43,895 nucleotides of DNA from Nocardia vinacea NBRC 16497 (lineage in GTDB: Bacteria; Actinomycetota; Actinomycetes; Mycobacteriales; Mycobacteriaceae), in assembly GCF_000308835.1 (NCBI RefSeq), contig NZ_BAGN01000056.1, forward strand, positions 1-43,895, given 5' to 3'. Numbering within the stretch: the stretch's first letter is position 1; each line of letters opens with the position of its first letter. Positions 17,071-25,667 of the stretch are shown here, in pieces. The notes under the pieces are model-generated. The model saw only the letters and a list, made by a program, of their open reading frames with translations, had not been told where the DNA came from and searched no databases. Made by a program: the position numbers and the translations under genes.

Positions 17071-18564
17071 TTACGGCAACTCGGCTGCCCGCGAAGGCAA
17101 CACAGGTCCGGCAGCAGAGCTATCTCGCCCAGATCGCCAGGCAGGCAATGTCACGATGAAGCGGGCGCCGCCATCAGCGCTGTCGCCGACGCGGATCCGG
17201 CCCGCGTGGCGGTTCACGACGTCGGCGACTATGGCGAGGCCGAGTCCGGCCCCGCCTTCGTCGCGGCTGCGAGCATCGTCGAGCCGAACGAATCGTTGGA
17301 AGATCCGGTCCCGGTCGGCAGCGGGCACACCACGGCCGTCATCGGCGACCTCGAGCACGACCAAGTGGTCTACGGTCCGTTCCAGGCTCACCCGCACGGT
17401 GGTGGCCGCGTGGCGCTGCGCGTTGTCGACGAGATTGCCGAGGACCCGGGCGAGTTGGGTTCGACTGCCCGCGACCGCCACGCTGTCGTCCGGTATCACG
17501 GCCTCGACAGGTAGGCGGTCTCCGATTCGGCGAGCCAGCTCATCGTGGATCAGCGCGGCCAGCTCGACCCGTTCCGAACGGGGCTGTTCGCCCGCGTCGA
17601 GACGAGCGAGGAGCAACAGATCGGCGGCAAGGTGTTCGAGCCGTATGGTGTCTCCGATCACCCCGTCCAGCTCGAGTAGCCGCGGGTGGGCTCGGGCGAC
17701 TTCGAGCTGAGCGCGCAGGCTGGCGATCGGACTGCGCAGTTCGTGCGCGGCGTCGGCGATGAAGCGGCGCTGCCGTTCCGCGGATTCTTCGAGTGCTGCG
17801 AGCGTGGCGTTCGTAGTGGCTGCCAGCCGGGCGATTTCGTCGCGTGCGGCGGGTTCCGGCACCCGGCGGGACAGGTCGCCACCCATGATTTCGGCGAGCT
17901 CGGACCGGATCGCTTCCACCGGGCGCAGGGCACGCCGGGTTACCAGCCACGTCACCACTGCCACCACGAGGAGCAGCACCGGCAGGCCTGTCAGCATGGC
18001 TTTGCGAACATCGGCAACCGCATTATGGGCGGAGTCGAGGGAAGCGCCCGCGTAGACCGTGACCGGTTGCCCGCCGACAGTGGTGGTTCCGATGGCGGCC
18101 ACCCGGAATACCTGGTTCATGATCTCGTCGTCGCCCACCGGGAGCCGCACGTCACGAAACGTGGCGACGGCCGTTGTTCCGGCAGTGGAAACAAGCTCGG
18201 TCTGGTCATCGTCATCGTCATCGTCGTCGTCGGTCGAGGTCGGGGTGAAGTCGGCCATGGGTCGACTCTGCAAGTCGTCATCGGCTGCCAAGACCCGCCG
18301 GTCGGCCGAAACCACTTGTACCGGTTGGCTATCCGAGTCGGGCAGTTTCAGCTGCGGGAAGTCGGTGCCGATCGCGATCTGGGTGACGACGTCGCGAGCG
18401 GTGACCTCCGCTTGCAGGCTCGCGCTGTTGACCAGGTTGTGTCGCAGGACCTCGAGCACGATCAGTCCGGCGACCACGAGCGCTACCGCGACGACGGCCG
18501 TGGCCAGCGCCGTGGTCCGGGCTCGCACCGACTTCCACCACCGCAGCCGCGGCCGATCAGCCAC
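17071..18564 (-). CDS. Two-component sensor histidine kinase with acidic (nine-Asp) extracellular domain
   Basis: A 497-residue membrane kinase. Order: membrane helix 1 (about 17-40), extracellular domain (41-190) containing nine consecutive aspartates at 112-120, membrane helix 2 (about 191-210), HAMP, HisKA with phosphoacceptor H274 in FIADAAHELRSPIASLR, N-box RVLGNLVDNAQRH, and G-boxes DDGRGVPAADRDRIF and GGAGLGLAIV. The open frame extends to 18744, but only as a shadow of the regulator gene. GTG 18564 gives MADRPRLRWW and overlaps the regulator stop by eight bases. It should phosphorylate the response regulator encoded just upstream. The acidic run suggests sensing of cations or cationic peptides (inference). 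Confidence 0.9.
   Translation of the reverse strand: MADRPRLRWWKSVRARTTALATAVVAVALVVAGLIVLEVLRHNLVNSASLQAEVTARDVVTQIAIGTDFPQLKLPDSDSQPVQVVSADRRVLAADDDLQSRPMADFTPTSTDDDDDDDDDQTELVSTAGTTAVATFRDVRLPVGDDEIMNQVFRVAAIGTTTVGGQPVTVYAGASLDSAHNAVADVRKAMLTGLPVLLLVVAVVTWLVTRRALRPVEAIRSELAEIMGGDLSRRVPEPAARDEIARLAATTNATLAALEESAERQRRFIADAAHELRSPIASLRAQLEVARAHPRLLELDGVIGDTIRLEHLAADLLLLARLDAGEQPRSERVELAALIHDELARRIGDRLPVEAVIPDDSVAVAGSRTQLARVLGNLVDNAQRHAATTVRVSLERTVDHLVVLEVADDGRGVPAADRDRIFQRFVRLDDARSRDEGGAGLGLAIVADVVNRHAGRIRVGDSADGGARFIVTLPAWRSGRDSSAAGPVLPSRAAELP
18205..18231. repeat. GAY codon microsatellite encoding nine aspartates in the kinase sensor
   Basis: Nine consecutive aspartate codons (GAC/GAT on the minus strand), of which six alternate GAC and GAT. 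Such triplet runs can change length in frame by slippage, so the size of the acidic patch may vary between strains. Confidence 0.8.
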
Positions 18565-19234
18565 GATCTGCCGCCAGCCGGTATCCCACGCCCCGAACGG
18601 TGGTGATCGATCGCCGCCCGAACGGAGCGTCGATCTTGCGGCGCAGCGCGCTGATGTAGACCTCGACGATATTCGGGTCACCGTCGTAGCTGAAGTCCCA
18701 AACATGCTGCAGGATATCGGCTTTCGACACGACCCGGCCCGCACGGACCGCCAGGTGTTCCAGGACGGCGAATTCCTTCGCGGTCAGCATCACCTCGTGC
18801 GTGTCGCGCATGCACGTGTGCGTGTTCGGATCCACCATCAGGTCGCCGACTCGCAACACCAGGGCGCCGCCGCGAGTTCTGCGGCGACACAGGGCGCGGA
18901 TACGGGCGAGCAACACCACATAGGAGAACGGTTTGCGGAGATAATCGTCGGCGCCGGTGTCCAGGCCCTCCGCCTCGTCGTATTCGCCGTCCTTCGCGGT
19001 GAGCATCAGCACCGGCGTCTCGTCATCCGCAGCGCGCAGTGCGGCACAGACCTGGTAGCCGTTCATGCCGGGCAGCATGATGTCCAAAATGATCAGGTCG
19101 TAGTCGGTGGTGGTGGCGAGATGCAGACCCTCGGTGCCGTCATGGACGACGTCCACGGCGAAACCCTCGGCCGCCAATCCCTTTGCCAGAGTTAGGGCCA
19201 GACGCTTCTCGTCCTCCACGATCAGCAGACGCAT
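18557..19234 (-). CDS. OmpR/PhoB-family response regulator
   Basis: A 225-residue regulator. The receiver domain (1-115) has the acidic pair E7/D8, phosphoacceptor D51 in LIILDIMLPGMNG, and K101 in YLRKPFSY. The winged-helix DNA-binding domain (about 130-222) ends with ALRRKIDAPFGRRSITTVRGVGYRLA, the classic OmpR/PhoB recognition helix and wing. It is encoded immediately before its partner kinase with overlapping ends. The intergenic region upstream holds four CTTCAG elements at 10-11 bp phasing, a layout expected for tandem binding of a PhoB-type dimer, so it probably controls itself and the divergent PepSY gene. Confidence 0.93.
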   Translation of the reverse strand: MRLLIVEDEKRLALTLAKGLAAEGFAVDVVHDGTEGLHLATTTDYDLIILDIMLPGMNGYQVCAALRAADDETPVLMLTAKDGEYDEAEGLDTGADDYLRKPFSYVVLLARIRALCRRRTRGGALVLRVGDLMVDPNTHTCMRDTHEVMLTAKEFAVLEHLAVRAGRVVSKADILQHVWDFSYDGDPNIVEVYISALRRKIDAPFGRRSITTVRGVGYRLAADRG

Positions 19235-19257
19235 CCGCTCAGCCTGCCAGACAGTTC

Positions 19258-19294
19258 CTGAAGCGGTCTTCAGGAGGCTTCAGGCCACCTTCAG
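19258..19294. promoter_or_regulatory. Phased CTTCAG repeats: probable binding site of the adjacent response regulator
   Basis: CTTCAG occurs at 19268-19273, 19278-19283 and 19289-19294, spaced 10 and 11 bp, with the inverted form CTGAAG at 19258-19263. One element per helical turn is the arrangement bound by PhoB/OmpR-type regulators. The cluster lies between the divergent regulator (start 19234) and PepSY (start 19354) genes. Confidence 0.65.
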
Positions 19295-19353
19295 CTGCTC
19301 TTGCCAGAGTGGTCATCGGAGTCAAGATCGCCGCTGCCACAGGAGGTTTCACC

Positions 19354-19722
19354 ATGTCATCCGTCATCCGCCGCGCGTTTGCCAGCTTACGATGGATCAT
19401 CGTGGGCGCCGCCGTTACCGGCGCCACCGTCGCCGGCCTCGCCCTCGCCACCAGCACCGTCGGACACAAGGACCGCACCGTCGCCGTCAATTTGTCGGAC
19501 ACCGACTTGGTGCTCCTCGCGGGCCCGCAGATCAGCAGGCAGCAGGCCATCGACGAGGCGGTGAAGGCCGTGCCGGGAGGCGCCGTGGATTCCGCCGAGA
19601 TCGACACCGAGCGAGGAGCGTCGGTGTGGGAGGTCGAACTCACAACCCCTGATGGCATCGAGCACGAGGTGACCATCGATGCGAACACCGGCAAGGTACT
19701 CGGCACCGTCGAGCACGACTGA
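19354..19722 (+). CDS. PepSY-domain exported protein
   Basis: This 122-residue protein has a signal anchor (about residues 14-33, IIVGAAVTGATVAGLALA) and one PepSY domain: ISRQQAIDEAVKAVPGGAVDSAEIDTERGASVWEVELTTPDG, then VTIDANTGKVLGT, the canonical ending. ATG 19354 is fixed by AGGAGG at 19341-19346, seven bases away. PepSY domains are small extracytoplasmic modules that inhibit proteases or bind ligands. Genes of this kind often sit beside two-component systems in actinobacteria, where they may modulate the sensor. Here it is divergent from the regulator and shares its repeat-bearing promoter region, so it is a probable target and feedback partner. Confidence 0.88.
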   Translation: MSSVIRRAFASLRWIIVGAAVTGATVAGLALATSTVGHKDRTVAVNLSDTDLVLLAGPQISRQQAIDEAVKAVPGGAVDSAEIDTERGASVWEVELTTPDGIEHEVTIDANTGKVLGTVEHD

Positions 19723-20062
19723 CCGCGGTACGCCCGATTGGATTTCGGCTGCCATGTCTTCGCCGCCGTGCCGCGGCGCGCGAAGACGCAGGGCACCGCG
19801 ACCTTCCGGTCACACTCGCGATGCACTGGGGAAAGAAACGGCCCTGTACCAGGTTCATTTTCATTTAAAGCTGGGCAATCCGGGAAGCGGGCTCGATTAG
19901 GCTTTACCTCTCTCAGAAACTGGTTTCGATGAGGAACTCGGACAAGATGCCAGGCACTGATACGACTGTTGCCGTTTCGCTGTGACCTTCGCCAGGCGAC
20001 GACCGAGTGAACCGCCACCGCCGTCACGGCCGCCGGCCGGGCAATCGAGGAGGAGGTTGATC
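19723..20062. other. 340-bp gap between the PepSY and SnoaL-like genes
   Basis: Contains a stem GTCTTCGC (19756-19763) with GCGAAGAC (19780-19787) enclosing a GC-rich loop that can pair further, probably the PepSY terminator. The AT-richer stretch around 19850-19930 may hold the promoter of the next gene. No coding sequence or RNA gene is evident. Confidence 0.4.
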
Positions 20063-20491
20063 ATGTCGCTAGCAGCCAACAAGGCCCTGATCCGCCAGTT
20101 CTATCACGAGATAGACGCCGGGAATATCGATGCCATGGACGAACTCGTCGCAGCGGACTACCTCGACCACTCGCCTCCTCCCTTTCCTGGCATAGGTCCG
20201 GGTCGGGAGGGGCTCAAGCAGGCGTTCCGTATGTTCTGGGATGCCACACCGGGGCGGCACGAGATCGAGGATCAGATCGCCGAGGGCGATCGGGTCGTCA
20301 CCCGGATCACCGCCTACGGTCGCCACGTCGGAGACCTGCCGGGGATTCCGGCAACCGGACACGAGTTGACGATGACCGGTACCACGATCCACCGGATCGA
20401 GGACGGAAAGATCGCCGAGAAGTGGTCCGATAAGGATGTGCTCGGGCTGTTACAGCAGCTGGGAGTGCTGCCGCCTTTGAAGGGACCGTGA
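20063..20491 (+). CDS. SnoaL-like polyketide-cyclase/ester-cyclase family protein
   Basis: A 142-residue protein with the NTF2-like fold signature of the SnoaL family: NKALIRQFYHEIDAGNIDAMDELVAADYLDHSP, GREGLKQAFRMFWDATPG, GDRVVTRITAYGRHVGDLPGIPATGHELTMTGTTIHRIEDGKIAEKW. Start ATG 20063 follows GAGGAGGAGG at 20047-20056. Members range from true polyketide cyclases to stress-related proteins of unknown substrate. No polyketide or other biosynthetic gene is nearby, so an actual cyclase role is unlikely to be deducible here. It appears to be transcribed alone. Confidence 0.85.
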   Translation: MSLAANKALIRQFYHEIDAGNIDAMDELVAADYLDHSPPPFPGIGPGREGLKQAFRMFWDATPGRHEIEDQIAEGDRVVTRITAYGRHVGDLPGIPATGHELTMTGTTIHRIEDGKIAEKWSDKDVLGLLQQLGVLPPLKGP

Positions 20492-20594
20492 CCGATACCC
20501 CATTCGCAGAATGATGTGCCGCGGGATCAGGATGCGGCAAAGACATTGGGTGAGGTTGTGTCATCGCGTGCCTTCCAGCCAACGCGGAGGAACG

Positions 20595-20634
20595 AAAAGG
20601 GCTCCGACCGTACGCTGCTGGTCGGAGCCCTTTT
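20595..20634. terminator. Terminator downstream of tRNA-Arg (and of the SnoaL-like gene)
   Basis: A 15-bp perfect stem, AAAAGGGCTCCGACC (20595-20609) and GGTCGGAGCCCTTTT (20620-20634), with a 10-base loop. The A and T ends give a U-run in both directions. It begins seven bases beyond the tRNA 3' end on the minus strand. Confidence 0.9.
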
Positions 20635-20641
20635 CAGTGCG

Positions 20642-20714
20642 TGCCCTCGGCAGGATTCGAACCTGCGGCCTTCTGCTCCGGAGGCAGACGCTCTATCCCC
20701 TGAGCTACGAGGGC
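20642..20714 (-). tRNA. tRNA-Arg (anticodon CCG)
   Basis: On the minus strand, acceptor GCCCTCG pairs with CGAGGGC. The anticodon stem is TCTGC/GCAGA around loop CTCCGGA, giving CCG, which reads the common high-GC arginine codon CGG. The T-arm is GCAGG-TTCGAAT-CCTGC. The discriminator is A; CCA is not encoded. Confidence 0.96.
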
Positions 20715-20800
20715 GGGATAGTTGCGAACGGTGCCGGTGACGGCGGCCGTTCGGGCGGGGCCAAGCGTATCGCATTGCGGGGCGTCCGCCAAAAAGTGTG

Positions 20801-20832
20801 TCGGGCCGGGGAGTTTCGGTTCCCCGGCCCGA
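20801..20832 (-). terminator. Terminator after the DUF305 gene
   Basis: A perfect 12-bp stem, TCGGGCCGGGGA (20801-20812) and TCCCCGGCCCGA (20821-20832), with an 8-base loop, lying nine bases beyond the minus-strand stop at 20842. Confidence 0.85.
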
Positions 20833-20841
20833 TGCGACGGA

Positions 20842-21567
20842 TCAGTTCTGCGGCAGTGGTTTCGCGTTGCGGGCGGTCAGCATCGTGGTTATGAGTTGTG
20901 CTTCGCCCTGCTGGGTGGTCGCCATGGCGGCCGCGAGTGAGCGCACCGCGGTGGTTTCGGCGTGCTGGGCGGCGTATTCGGTCATCGAGAGTCCACCCTG
21001 ATGGTGGCGCAGCATCAGCTGCAGGAACATCGTATCCAGCGTGGGACCGGTGGCCTGGCGCAGCGCGGTCACCTCCGCGGTGGTCGCCATGCCCGGCATG
21101 GAAGCCGATGGGCCGGACATTGCGTGGTCGGTGGTGGCACCGGAATGCGAATGGCCCGACTGTTCGGTCATCCAGCCCATGTAGCCGTCCACATTCTGGT
21201 TCGGTTTACCCCACATCTGCAGCCAGCCCTGCATCCGGCCGATCTGTTCCTGCTGGGTGGTCAGAATGTCGTAGGCCAGCCTGCGCACATCGTTGTCGGT
21301 GGAACCGATGAGCGCGATACCGGCCATTTCGACGGCCTGCGCGTGGTGGGCCGACATGTCCTGGCTGAATCCGATATCGACCGCGCCGGGATCGGGTTCG
21401 CTATTGCCGTCCAGCGGCAGCCGGGCCAGCACGCCGACCGCGAAGCCGATCAGCAGGATGCCGATCGCACCGAGCACCAGCAGCGGAGTGCGCTGCCGGC
21501 GCGCCTGCGCGGCGAAACCCGTGGAATCGCTCGCCACGTCCGGCTCGATTTCGGTATCCACGGGCAT
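20842..21567 (-). CDS. DUF305 domain membrane-anchored protein
   Basis: This 241-residue protein has a membrane helix at about 28-48 (LLVLGAIGILLIGFAVGVLA) and an extracytoplasmic DUF305 domain. The two hallmark His pairs are present: SAHHAQAVEMA and LRHHQGGLSMTEYAAQHAE. A His- and Met-rich linker lies between them (SGHSHSGATTDHAMSGPSAS and nearby Met residues), which suggests metal, perhaps copper, binding by analogy with other DUF305 proteins; the role is not established. Its start overlaps the stop of the DUF3105 gene by one base, so the two are translated together. A terminator follows. Confidence 0.9.
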   Translation of the reverse strand: MPVDTEIEPDVASDSTGFAAQARRQRTPLLVLGAIGILLIGFAVGVLARLPLDGNSEPDPGAVDIGFSQDMSAHHAQAVEMAGIALIGSTDNDVRRLAYDILTTQQEQIGRMQGWLQMWGKPNQNVDGYMGWMTEQSGHSHSGATTDHAMSGPSASMPGMATTAEVTALRQATGPTLDTMFLQLMLRHHQGGLSMTEYAAQHAETTAVRSLAAAMATTQQGEAQLITTMLTARNAKPLPQN

Positions 21568-22475
21568 TACTGACCTTCCGTCGGCTGGGTCGGAATTCCG
21601 GTGGGCACGCCGGGGATATTCGGCACGCCCGGAATGCTCGGCATACCGGGCAGACCACCCGCGGCGCCGCCGAGTTCGGTCTGGTCCTGCGACAGGCCCT
21701 TACCGTCCATCGGCACCGCATCCGGTCCGGGCGGCGTCGGGTCGTACGGCGTCGGGTTGTTCGCGTCGAACGCGGGGTTCGAGCAGCTCGCGCCCACCTC
21801 GGGGTAGGCGTATTGGTTCGCGCGCAAGGCGGTGATGAACTGGTTGACCCGCTTGTCGTCGGCGCTGTCCAGCTTCAGCTGATGTCCCCAGGACTGCAGC
21901 GATATCGCCGAGGTCAGTCCGGGGAACGGCGACATCAACGTGAACGGCTTACCTTCGACCTTCTGCTTCAGCGTGTCGATGCCCGCCGCGTCGACCTTGT
22001 CGGGGTTGTAGGCGATCCACACCGCACCGTGCTCGAGCGAATGCACCGCGTTCTCGACCCGGACCGGCTTGCTGTAGACCACGCCCATGCAGTTCGCCCA
22101 GACCTGATCGTGCGGACCGCCGAACGGCGGGGTCTGGTCGTACGCGACGCGCTGGGTACCCGAGACGTGCAGTCCAGCCGGGTAGTCCTTCTTGGTCACC
22201 CCGGCGATCTGATCCGACGGATCCTTCTTCTGCGCACTCGGCGTGAATTTCTCGAGTTCGGCCTTGTCTCGATACTTCGGTACCAGGCTGAACGCGAGCG
22301 CACCGATCAATGCGATGATCACCACGGCGGCTCCGATGACCAACCAGGGGATCTGGCGCTTCTTCAACGGGCCCTTGCCCATCGGAACCTTGCCGCCGCC
22401 TTTTTTCCGCGACGGTGCGACCTTCCCTGCGGCCCGGACGGCCTTGGCCGATTTGGCGCTCGTGCTGCTCGGCAT
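21567..22475 (-). CDS. DUF3105 domain membrane protein
   Basis: A 302-residue protein: Lys-rich cytoplasmic N-terminus (about 1-40), membrane helix (about 43-66, PWLVIGAAVVIIALIGALAFSLV), then the DUF3105 domain with its conserved core QTPPFGGPHDQVWANCMGVV and VHSLEHGAVWIAYNP. The C-terminus is a Gly/Pro-rich tail with repeated IPGVP units. The conserved HSLEHG and Cys residues resemble a metal or redox site, but no activity is known to me. ATG 22475 is preferred over the open extension to 22685, which runs into argS. It is the first gene of a two-gene unit with DUF305, divergent from argS across 112 bp. Confidence 0.88.
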   Translation of the reverse strand: MPSSTSAKSAKAVRAAGKVAPSRKKGGGKVPMGKGPLKKRQIPWLVIGAAVVIIALIGALAFSLVPKYRDKAELEKFTPSAQKKDPSDQIAGVTKKDYPAGLHVSGTQRVAYDQTPPFGGPHDQVWANCMGVVYSKPVRVENAVHSLEHGAVWIAYNPDKVDAAGIDTLKQKVEGKPFTLMSPFPGLTSAISLQSWGHQLKLDSADDKRVNQFITALRANQYAYPEVGASCSNPAFDANNPTPYDPTPPGPDAVPMDGKGLSQDQTELGGAAGGLPGMPSIPGVPNIPGVPTGIPTQPTEGQ

Positions 22476-22587
22476 AGCTCGCTGTGCTCTTTCCACGTAT
22501 TGATCCACGGTGCTGGGTGGTTGCGGAGGGCTCCGCCGAGGTGCCCACTCGAGGCGTACACCTGCCCAGACCATAGGATAGAGACTC

Positions 22588-24246
22588 GTGACTCCAGCTG
22601 ACCTTGCAGATCTCCTTCGCGCGACCGCGGCGAAGGTGCTTGTCGAACGTGGACTGGACCCTGCGGTCCTGCCCGACGAGGTCAACGTGGAGCGCCCCCG
22701 TAATCCGGAACATGGCGACTATGCCACGAATGTGGCCATGCAGGTAGGTAAGAAGGCCGGAACGAATCCGCGCGAGTTGGCGACCTGGCTGGCCGAGGCA
22801 CTGGCCACCACGGACACCATCGATACCGCCGAGGTCGCCGGTCCCGGCTTCCTCAACATCCGGCTCGCCGCCTCCGCGCAGGGCGCGATCCTGCAACAGG
22901 TATTGACCGCGGGCGCGGCCTACGGCACTTCGGACACCCTGAAGGGCACCCGGATCAATCTGGAATTCGTGTCGGCCAATCCGACCGGTCCGGTGCATCT
23001 CGGCGGCACCCGCTGGGCCTCCGTCGGCGATGCGCTCGGCCGCATTCTGGCCGCGCAGGGCGCCGACGTGACCCGCGAGTACTACTTCAACGACCACGGC
23101 GCGCAGATCGACCGCTTCGCCAAATCCCTGGTTGCCGCCGCTACCGGCGCACCGACCCCGGAGAACGGTTACGCGGGCGAATATATCGGCGATATCGCCG
23201 CCCAGATCGTGGCCGTGCACCCCGAGGCGGCGACCCTGCCGGAAAACGAGCAGCTCGAACTTTTCCGTGCCGAGGGCGTCGAGTTGATGTTCGCCCATAT
23301 CAAGGAATCGCTGCACGAATTCGGCACCGATTTCGACGTGTACTTCAACGAGAGTTCGCTATTCGAATCCGGTGCGGTCGAACAGGCCGTCACCAAGCTC
23401 AAGGATTCCGGCGACCTCTATGAAAAGGACGGGGCCTGGTGGATCGCCAGCTCCGAATACGGTGACGATCAGGACCGCGTCGTTCTCAAGAGCGATGGCA
23501 ATGCCGCATATATCGCCGGTGATATCGCCTATTTCCAGAACAAACGCTCGCGCGGCTTCGATCTGTGCATCTACATGCTCGGTGCGGACCATCACGGCTA
23601 TATCGGCCGTTTGAAGGCCGCTGCGGCCGCCTTCGGCGATGATCCGGCCACCGTCGAGGTGCTCATCGGGCAGATGGTGAATCTCGTCAAAGACGGTGTG
23701 GCCGTGCGAATGTCCAAGCGTGCGGGCACCGTGGTGACCCTCGACGATCTGGTCGAGGCGATCGGCGTCGACGCCTCCCGGTACTCGCTGGTGCGCAGCT
23801 CGGTGAACTCGAGCATCGATATCGACTTGAACCTGTGGACCAGCCAGAGCAACGAGAACCCGGTCTACTACGTGCAATACGCGCACGCGAGGACCGCGTC
23901 CATCGCGCGCAACGCGGCCGAATTCGAATACGACACGGTGACACCGGATTTCGGTCTGCTCACCGCCGATGAAGAGGGTGAACTCATCCGCACCATCGGC
24001 GAATACCCGCGCGCCGTCACCAGCGCCGCGAGCCTGCGTGAACCGCACCGCGTCGCACGGTATCTGGAGGAACTGGCCGGTGCCTACCACCGGTTCCAGA
24101 CCAATAAGAATCTGCGCGTACTGCCCCTCGGCGACGAACCCGTCACGCCGACCAATGCCGCCAGGCTGGCCCTGGCCAATGCCACCCGTCAGGTGCTGAG
24201 CAACGGCCTCGGGCTGCTCGGCGTTAGTGCACCGGAGCGTATGTGA
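22588..24246 (+). CDS. argS: Arginyl-tRNA synthetase
   Basis: Charges tRNA-Arg, a class I synthetase of 552 residues (normal length). The N-terminal Arg-tRNA domain is followed by the HIGH-type motif [19 protein letters not shown], the [15 protein letters not shown] region and the KMSK motif [16 protein letters not shown]. The C-terminal anticodon-binding domain ends with [25 protein letters not shown], typical of ArgRS. Start GTG 22588 gives [10 protein letters not shown]. It opens the argS-lysA-hom-thrC-thrB cluster; its stop overlaps the lysA start. This linkage is conserved in mycobacteria and Nocardia, where arginine and lysine regulate the homologous pair in corynebacteria through an upstream regulator that is absent here. 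Confidence 0.97.
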   Translation: MTPADLADLLRATAAKVLVERGLDPAVLPDEVNVERPRNPEHGDYATNVAMQVGKKAGTNPRELATWLAEALATTDTIDTAEVAGPGFLNIRLAASAQGAILQQVLTAGAAYGTSDTLKGTRINLEFVSANPTGPVHLGGTRWASVGDALGRILAAQGADVTREYYFNDHGAQIDRFAKSLVAAATGAPTPENGYAGEYIGDIAAQIVAVHPEAATLPENEQLELFRAEGVELMFAHIKESLHEFGTDFDVYFNESSLFESGAVEQAVTKLKDSGDLYEKDGAWWIASSEYGDDQDRVVLKSDGNAAYIAGDIAYFQNKRSRGFDLCIYMLGADHHGYIGRLKAAAAAFGDDPATVEVLIGQMVNLVKDGVAVRMSKRAGTVVTLDDLVEAIGVDASRYSLVRSSVNSSIDIDLNLWTSQSNENPVYYVQYAHARTASIARNAAEFEYDTVTPDFGLLTADEEGELIRTIGEYPRAVTSAASLREPHRVARYLEELAGAYHRFQTNKNLRVLPLGDEPVTPTNAARLALANATRQVLSNGLGLLGVSAPERM

Positions 24247-25667
24247 TGAGTGCCCACCCTGCCGGTCCACGGCACGCCGAAATCCCACACGCTCCAAGTC
24301 TCGCGGAGCGTCCGCGCGATCCCGGGCAGATGATCGATCTACCCGCGAATGTGTGGCCGCGCAACGCTTCTCGCGATGCCGACGGTGTCGTACAGCTGGC
24401 CGGTGTGCCGGTGCACGAGCTCGCCGAGCAGTTCGGCACCCCGCTGTTCGTGGTCGACGAGGACGACTTCCGTTCCCGCTGCCGCGATATGGTCGCCGCC
24501 TTCGGCCCGGACACGCGAGTTCACTACGCCTCCAAGGCATTCCTGTGCGGTGAGATCGCCCGTTGGATTCGCGACGAGGGCCTTTCCCTCGATGTCTGCT
24601 CCGGCGGCGAACTGGCCGTCGCGCTGCACGCGGGCTTTCCCGCGAACCGAATCGCATTGCACGGCAACAACAAATCGGTCGCCGAGCTGGCGGCCGCCGT
24701 CGAGGCGGGTGTCGGGCATGTGGTGGTCGACTCGCTGATCGAGATCGAGCGCCTGGAGGCCATCGCGGGCCGCGCCGGAGTCGTACAGGATGTGCTCGTC
24801 CGCGTCACCGTCGGTGTGGAAGCCCATACCCACGAATACATTTCGACCGCACACGAGGATCAGAAGTTCGGCTTCTCGATCGCGGGCGGGGATGCCATGG
24901 AGGCACTCGCCCGCGTCTTCGAGGCCGATAATCTCCGACTGGTAGGTCTGCACAGCCACATCGGTTCGCAGATCTTCGAAATCGATGGTTTCGAGATCGC
25001 TGCGCGCCGCATGCTCGGCCTGCTTCGCGAGGCCATCGACAAATTCGGCATCGAGCGCACCGCGCAGATCGCCACACTGGATCTCGGTGGCGGACTTGGC
25101 ATTTCGTACCTGCCCAATGACGATCCGCCGCCGCTCGACGAATTCGCCGCGAGCCTGCGCAAGCTGGTCGCCACCGAGGCGAGCCGCGCCGGACTGCCCG
25201 AGCCGAAGATCGCCGTCGAACCCGGCCGCGCCATCGCCGGACCGGGCACGGTCACCCTCTACGAGGTCGGCACCATCAAGGACGTCTCGCTCGACGGCGG
25301 GCTGCGCAGGCGCTATGTCAGCGTCGACGGCGGCATGAGCGACAATATCCGCCCCGCGCTGTATCAGGCCGACTACGACTGCCGCCTGGTTTCGCGCTCC
25401 TCGGACGCTGCGCCGGTGGTCGCCCGGGTCGTCGGAAAGCATTGCGAGAGTGGGGATATCGTCATCCGCGATACATGGATGCCCGCCGATGTCGGCCCCG
25501 GCGATCTGGTCGCCGTCGCCGCGACCGGCGCGTACTGCTACTCGATGTCCAGCCGGTACAACCAGCTGACTCGGCCGGCGGTCGTCGCGGTGCGGAACGG
25601 TGTGCCGCGACTCATTCTGCGCCGGGAAACGGTGGCGGATCTGCTCAGCCTGGAGGTGGAATCATGA
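24246..25667 (+). CDS. lysA: Diaminopimelate decarboxylase
   Basis: Decarboxylates meso-diaminopimelate to L-lysine, using PLP. The 473-residue protein has the PLP lysine K97 in [10 protein letters not shown], the [15 protein letters not shown] motif, the phosphate-binding [12 protein letters not shown] and [10 protein letters not shown], and the second-subunit cysteine region [14 protein letters not shown] ([12 protein letters not shown]), all diagnostic. ATG 24246 overlaps the argS stop (TGATG); GTG 24243 is an alternative. The stop overlaps the start of hom (ATGA). Lysine and diaminopimelate both derive from aspartate semialdehyde, the branch point with the next gene. Confidence 0.97.
   Translation: MSAHPAGPRHAEIPHAPSLAERPRDPGQMIDLPANVWPRNASRDADGVVQLAGVPVHELAEQFGTPLFVVDEDDFRSRCRDMVAAFGPDTRVHYASKAFLCGEIARWIRDEGLSLDVCSGGELAVALHAGFPANRIALHGNNKSVAELAAAVEAGVGHVVVDSLIEIERLEAIAGRAGVVQDVLVRVTVGVEAHTHEYISTAHEDQKFGFSIAGGDAMEALARVFEADNLRLVGLHSHIGSQIFEIDGFEIAARRMLGLLREAIDKFGIERTAQIATLDLGGGLGISYLPNDDPPPLDEFAASLRKLVATEASRAGLPEPKIAVEPGRAIAGPGTVTLYEVGTIKDVSLDGGLRRRYVSVDGGMSDNIRPALYQADYDCRLVSRSSDAAPVVARVVGKHCESGDIVIRDTWMPADVGPGDLVAVAATGAYCYSMSSRYNQLTRPAVVAVRNGVPRLILRRETVADLLSLEVES

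Noticed and set aside
18565..18744. Upstream extension of the histidine kinase reading frame
   Set aside because: It overlaps the response regulator gene in another frame, and the protein is complete from GTG 18564 with a normal N-terminal membrane helix.
20063..20491. The SnoaL-like gene as part of a polyketide cluster
   Set aside because: No biosynthetic genes are nearby; the neighbours are a two-component system, a tRNA gene and the DUF305/DUF3105 pair.
20511..20894. Open frames on both strands across 20511-20894
   Set aside because: They read through the tRNA-Arg gene and its terminator and match no protein pattern.
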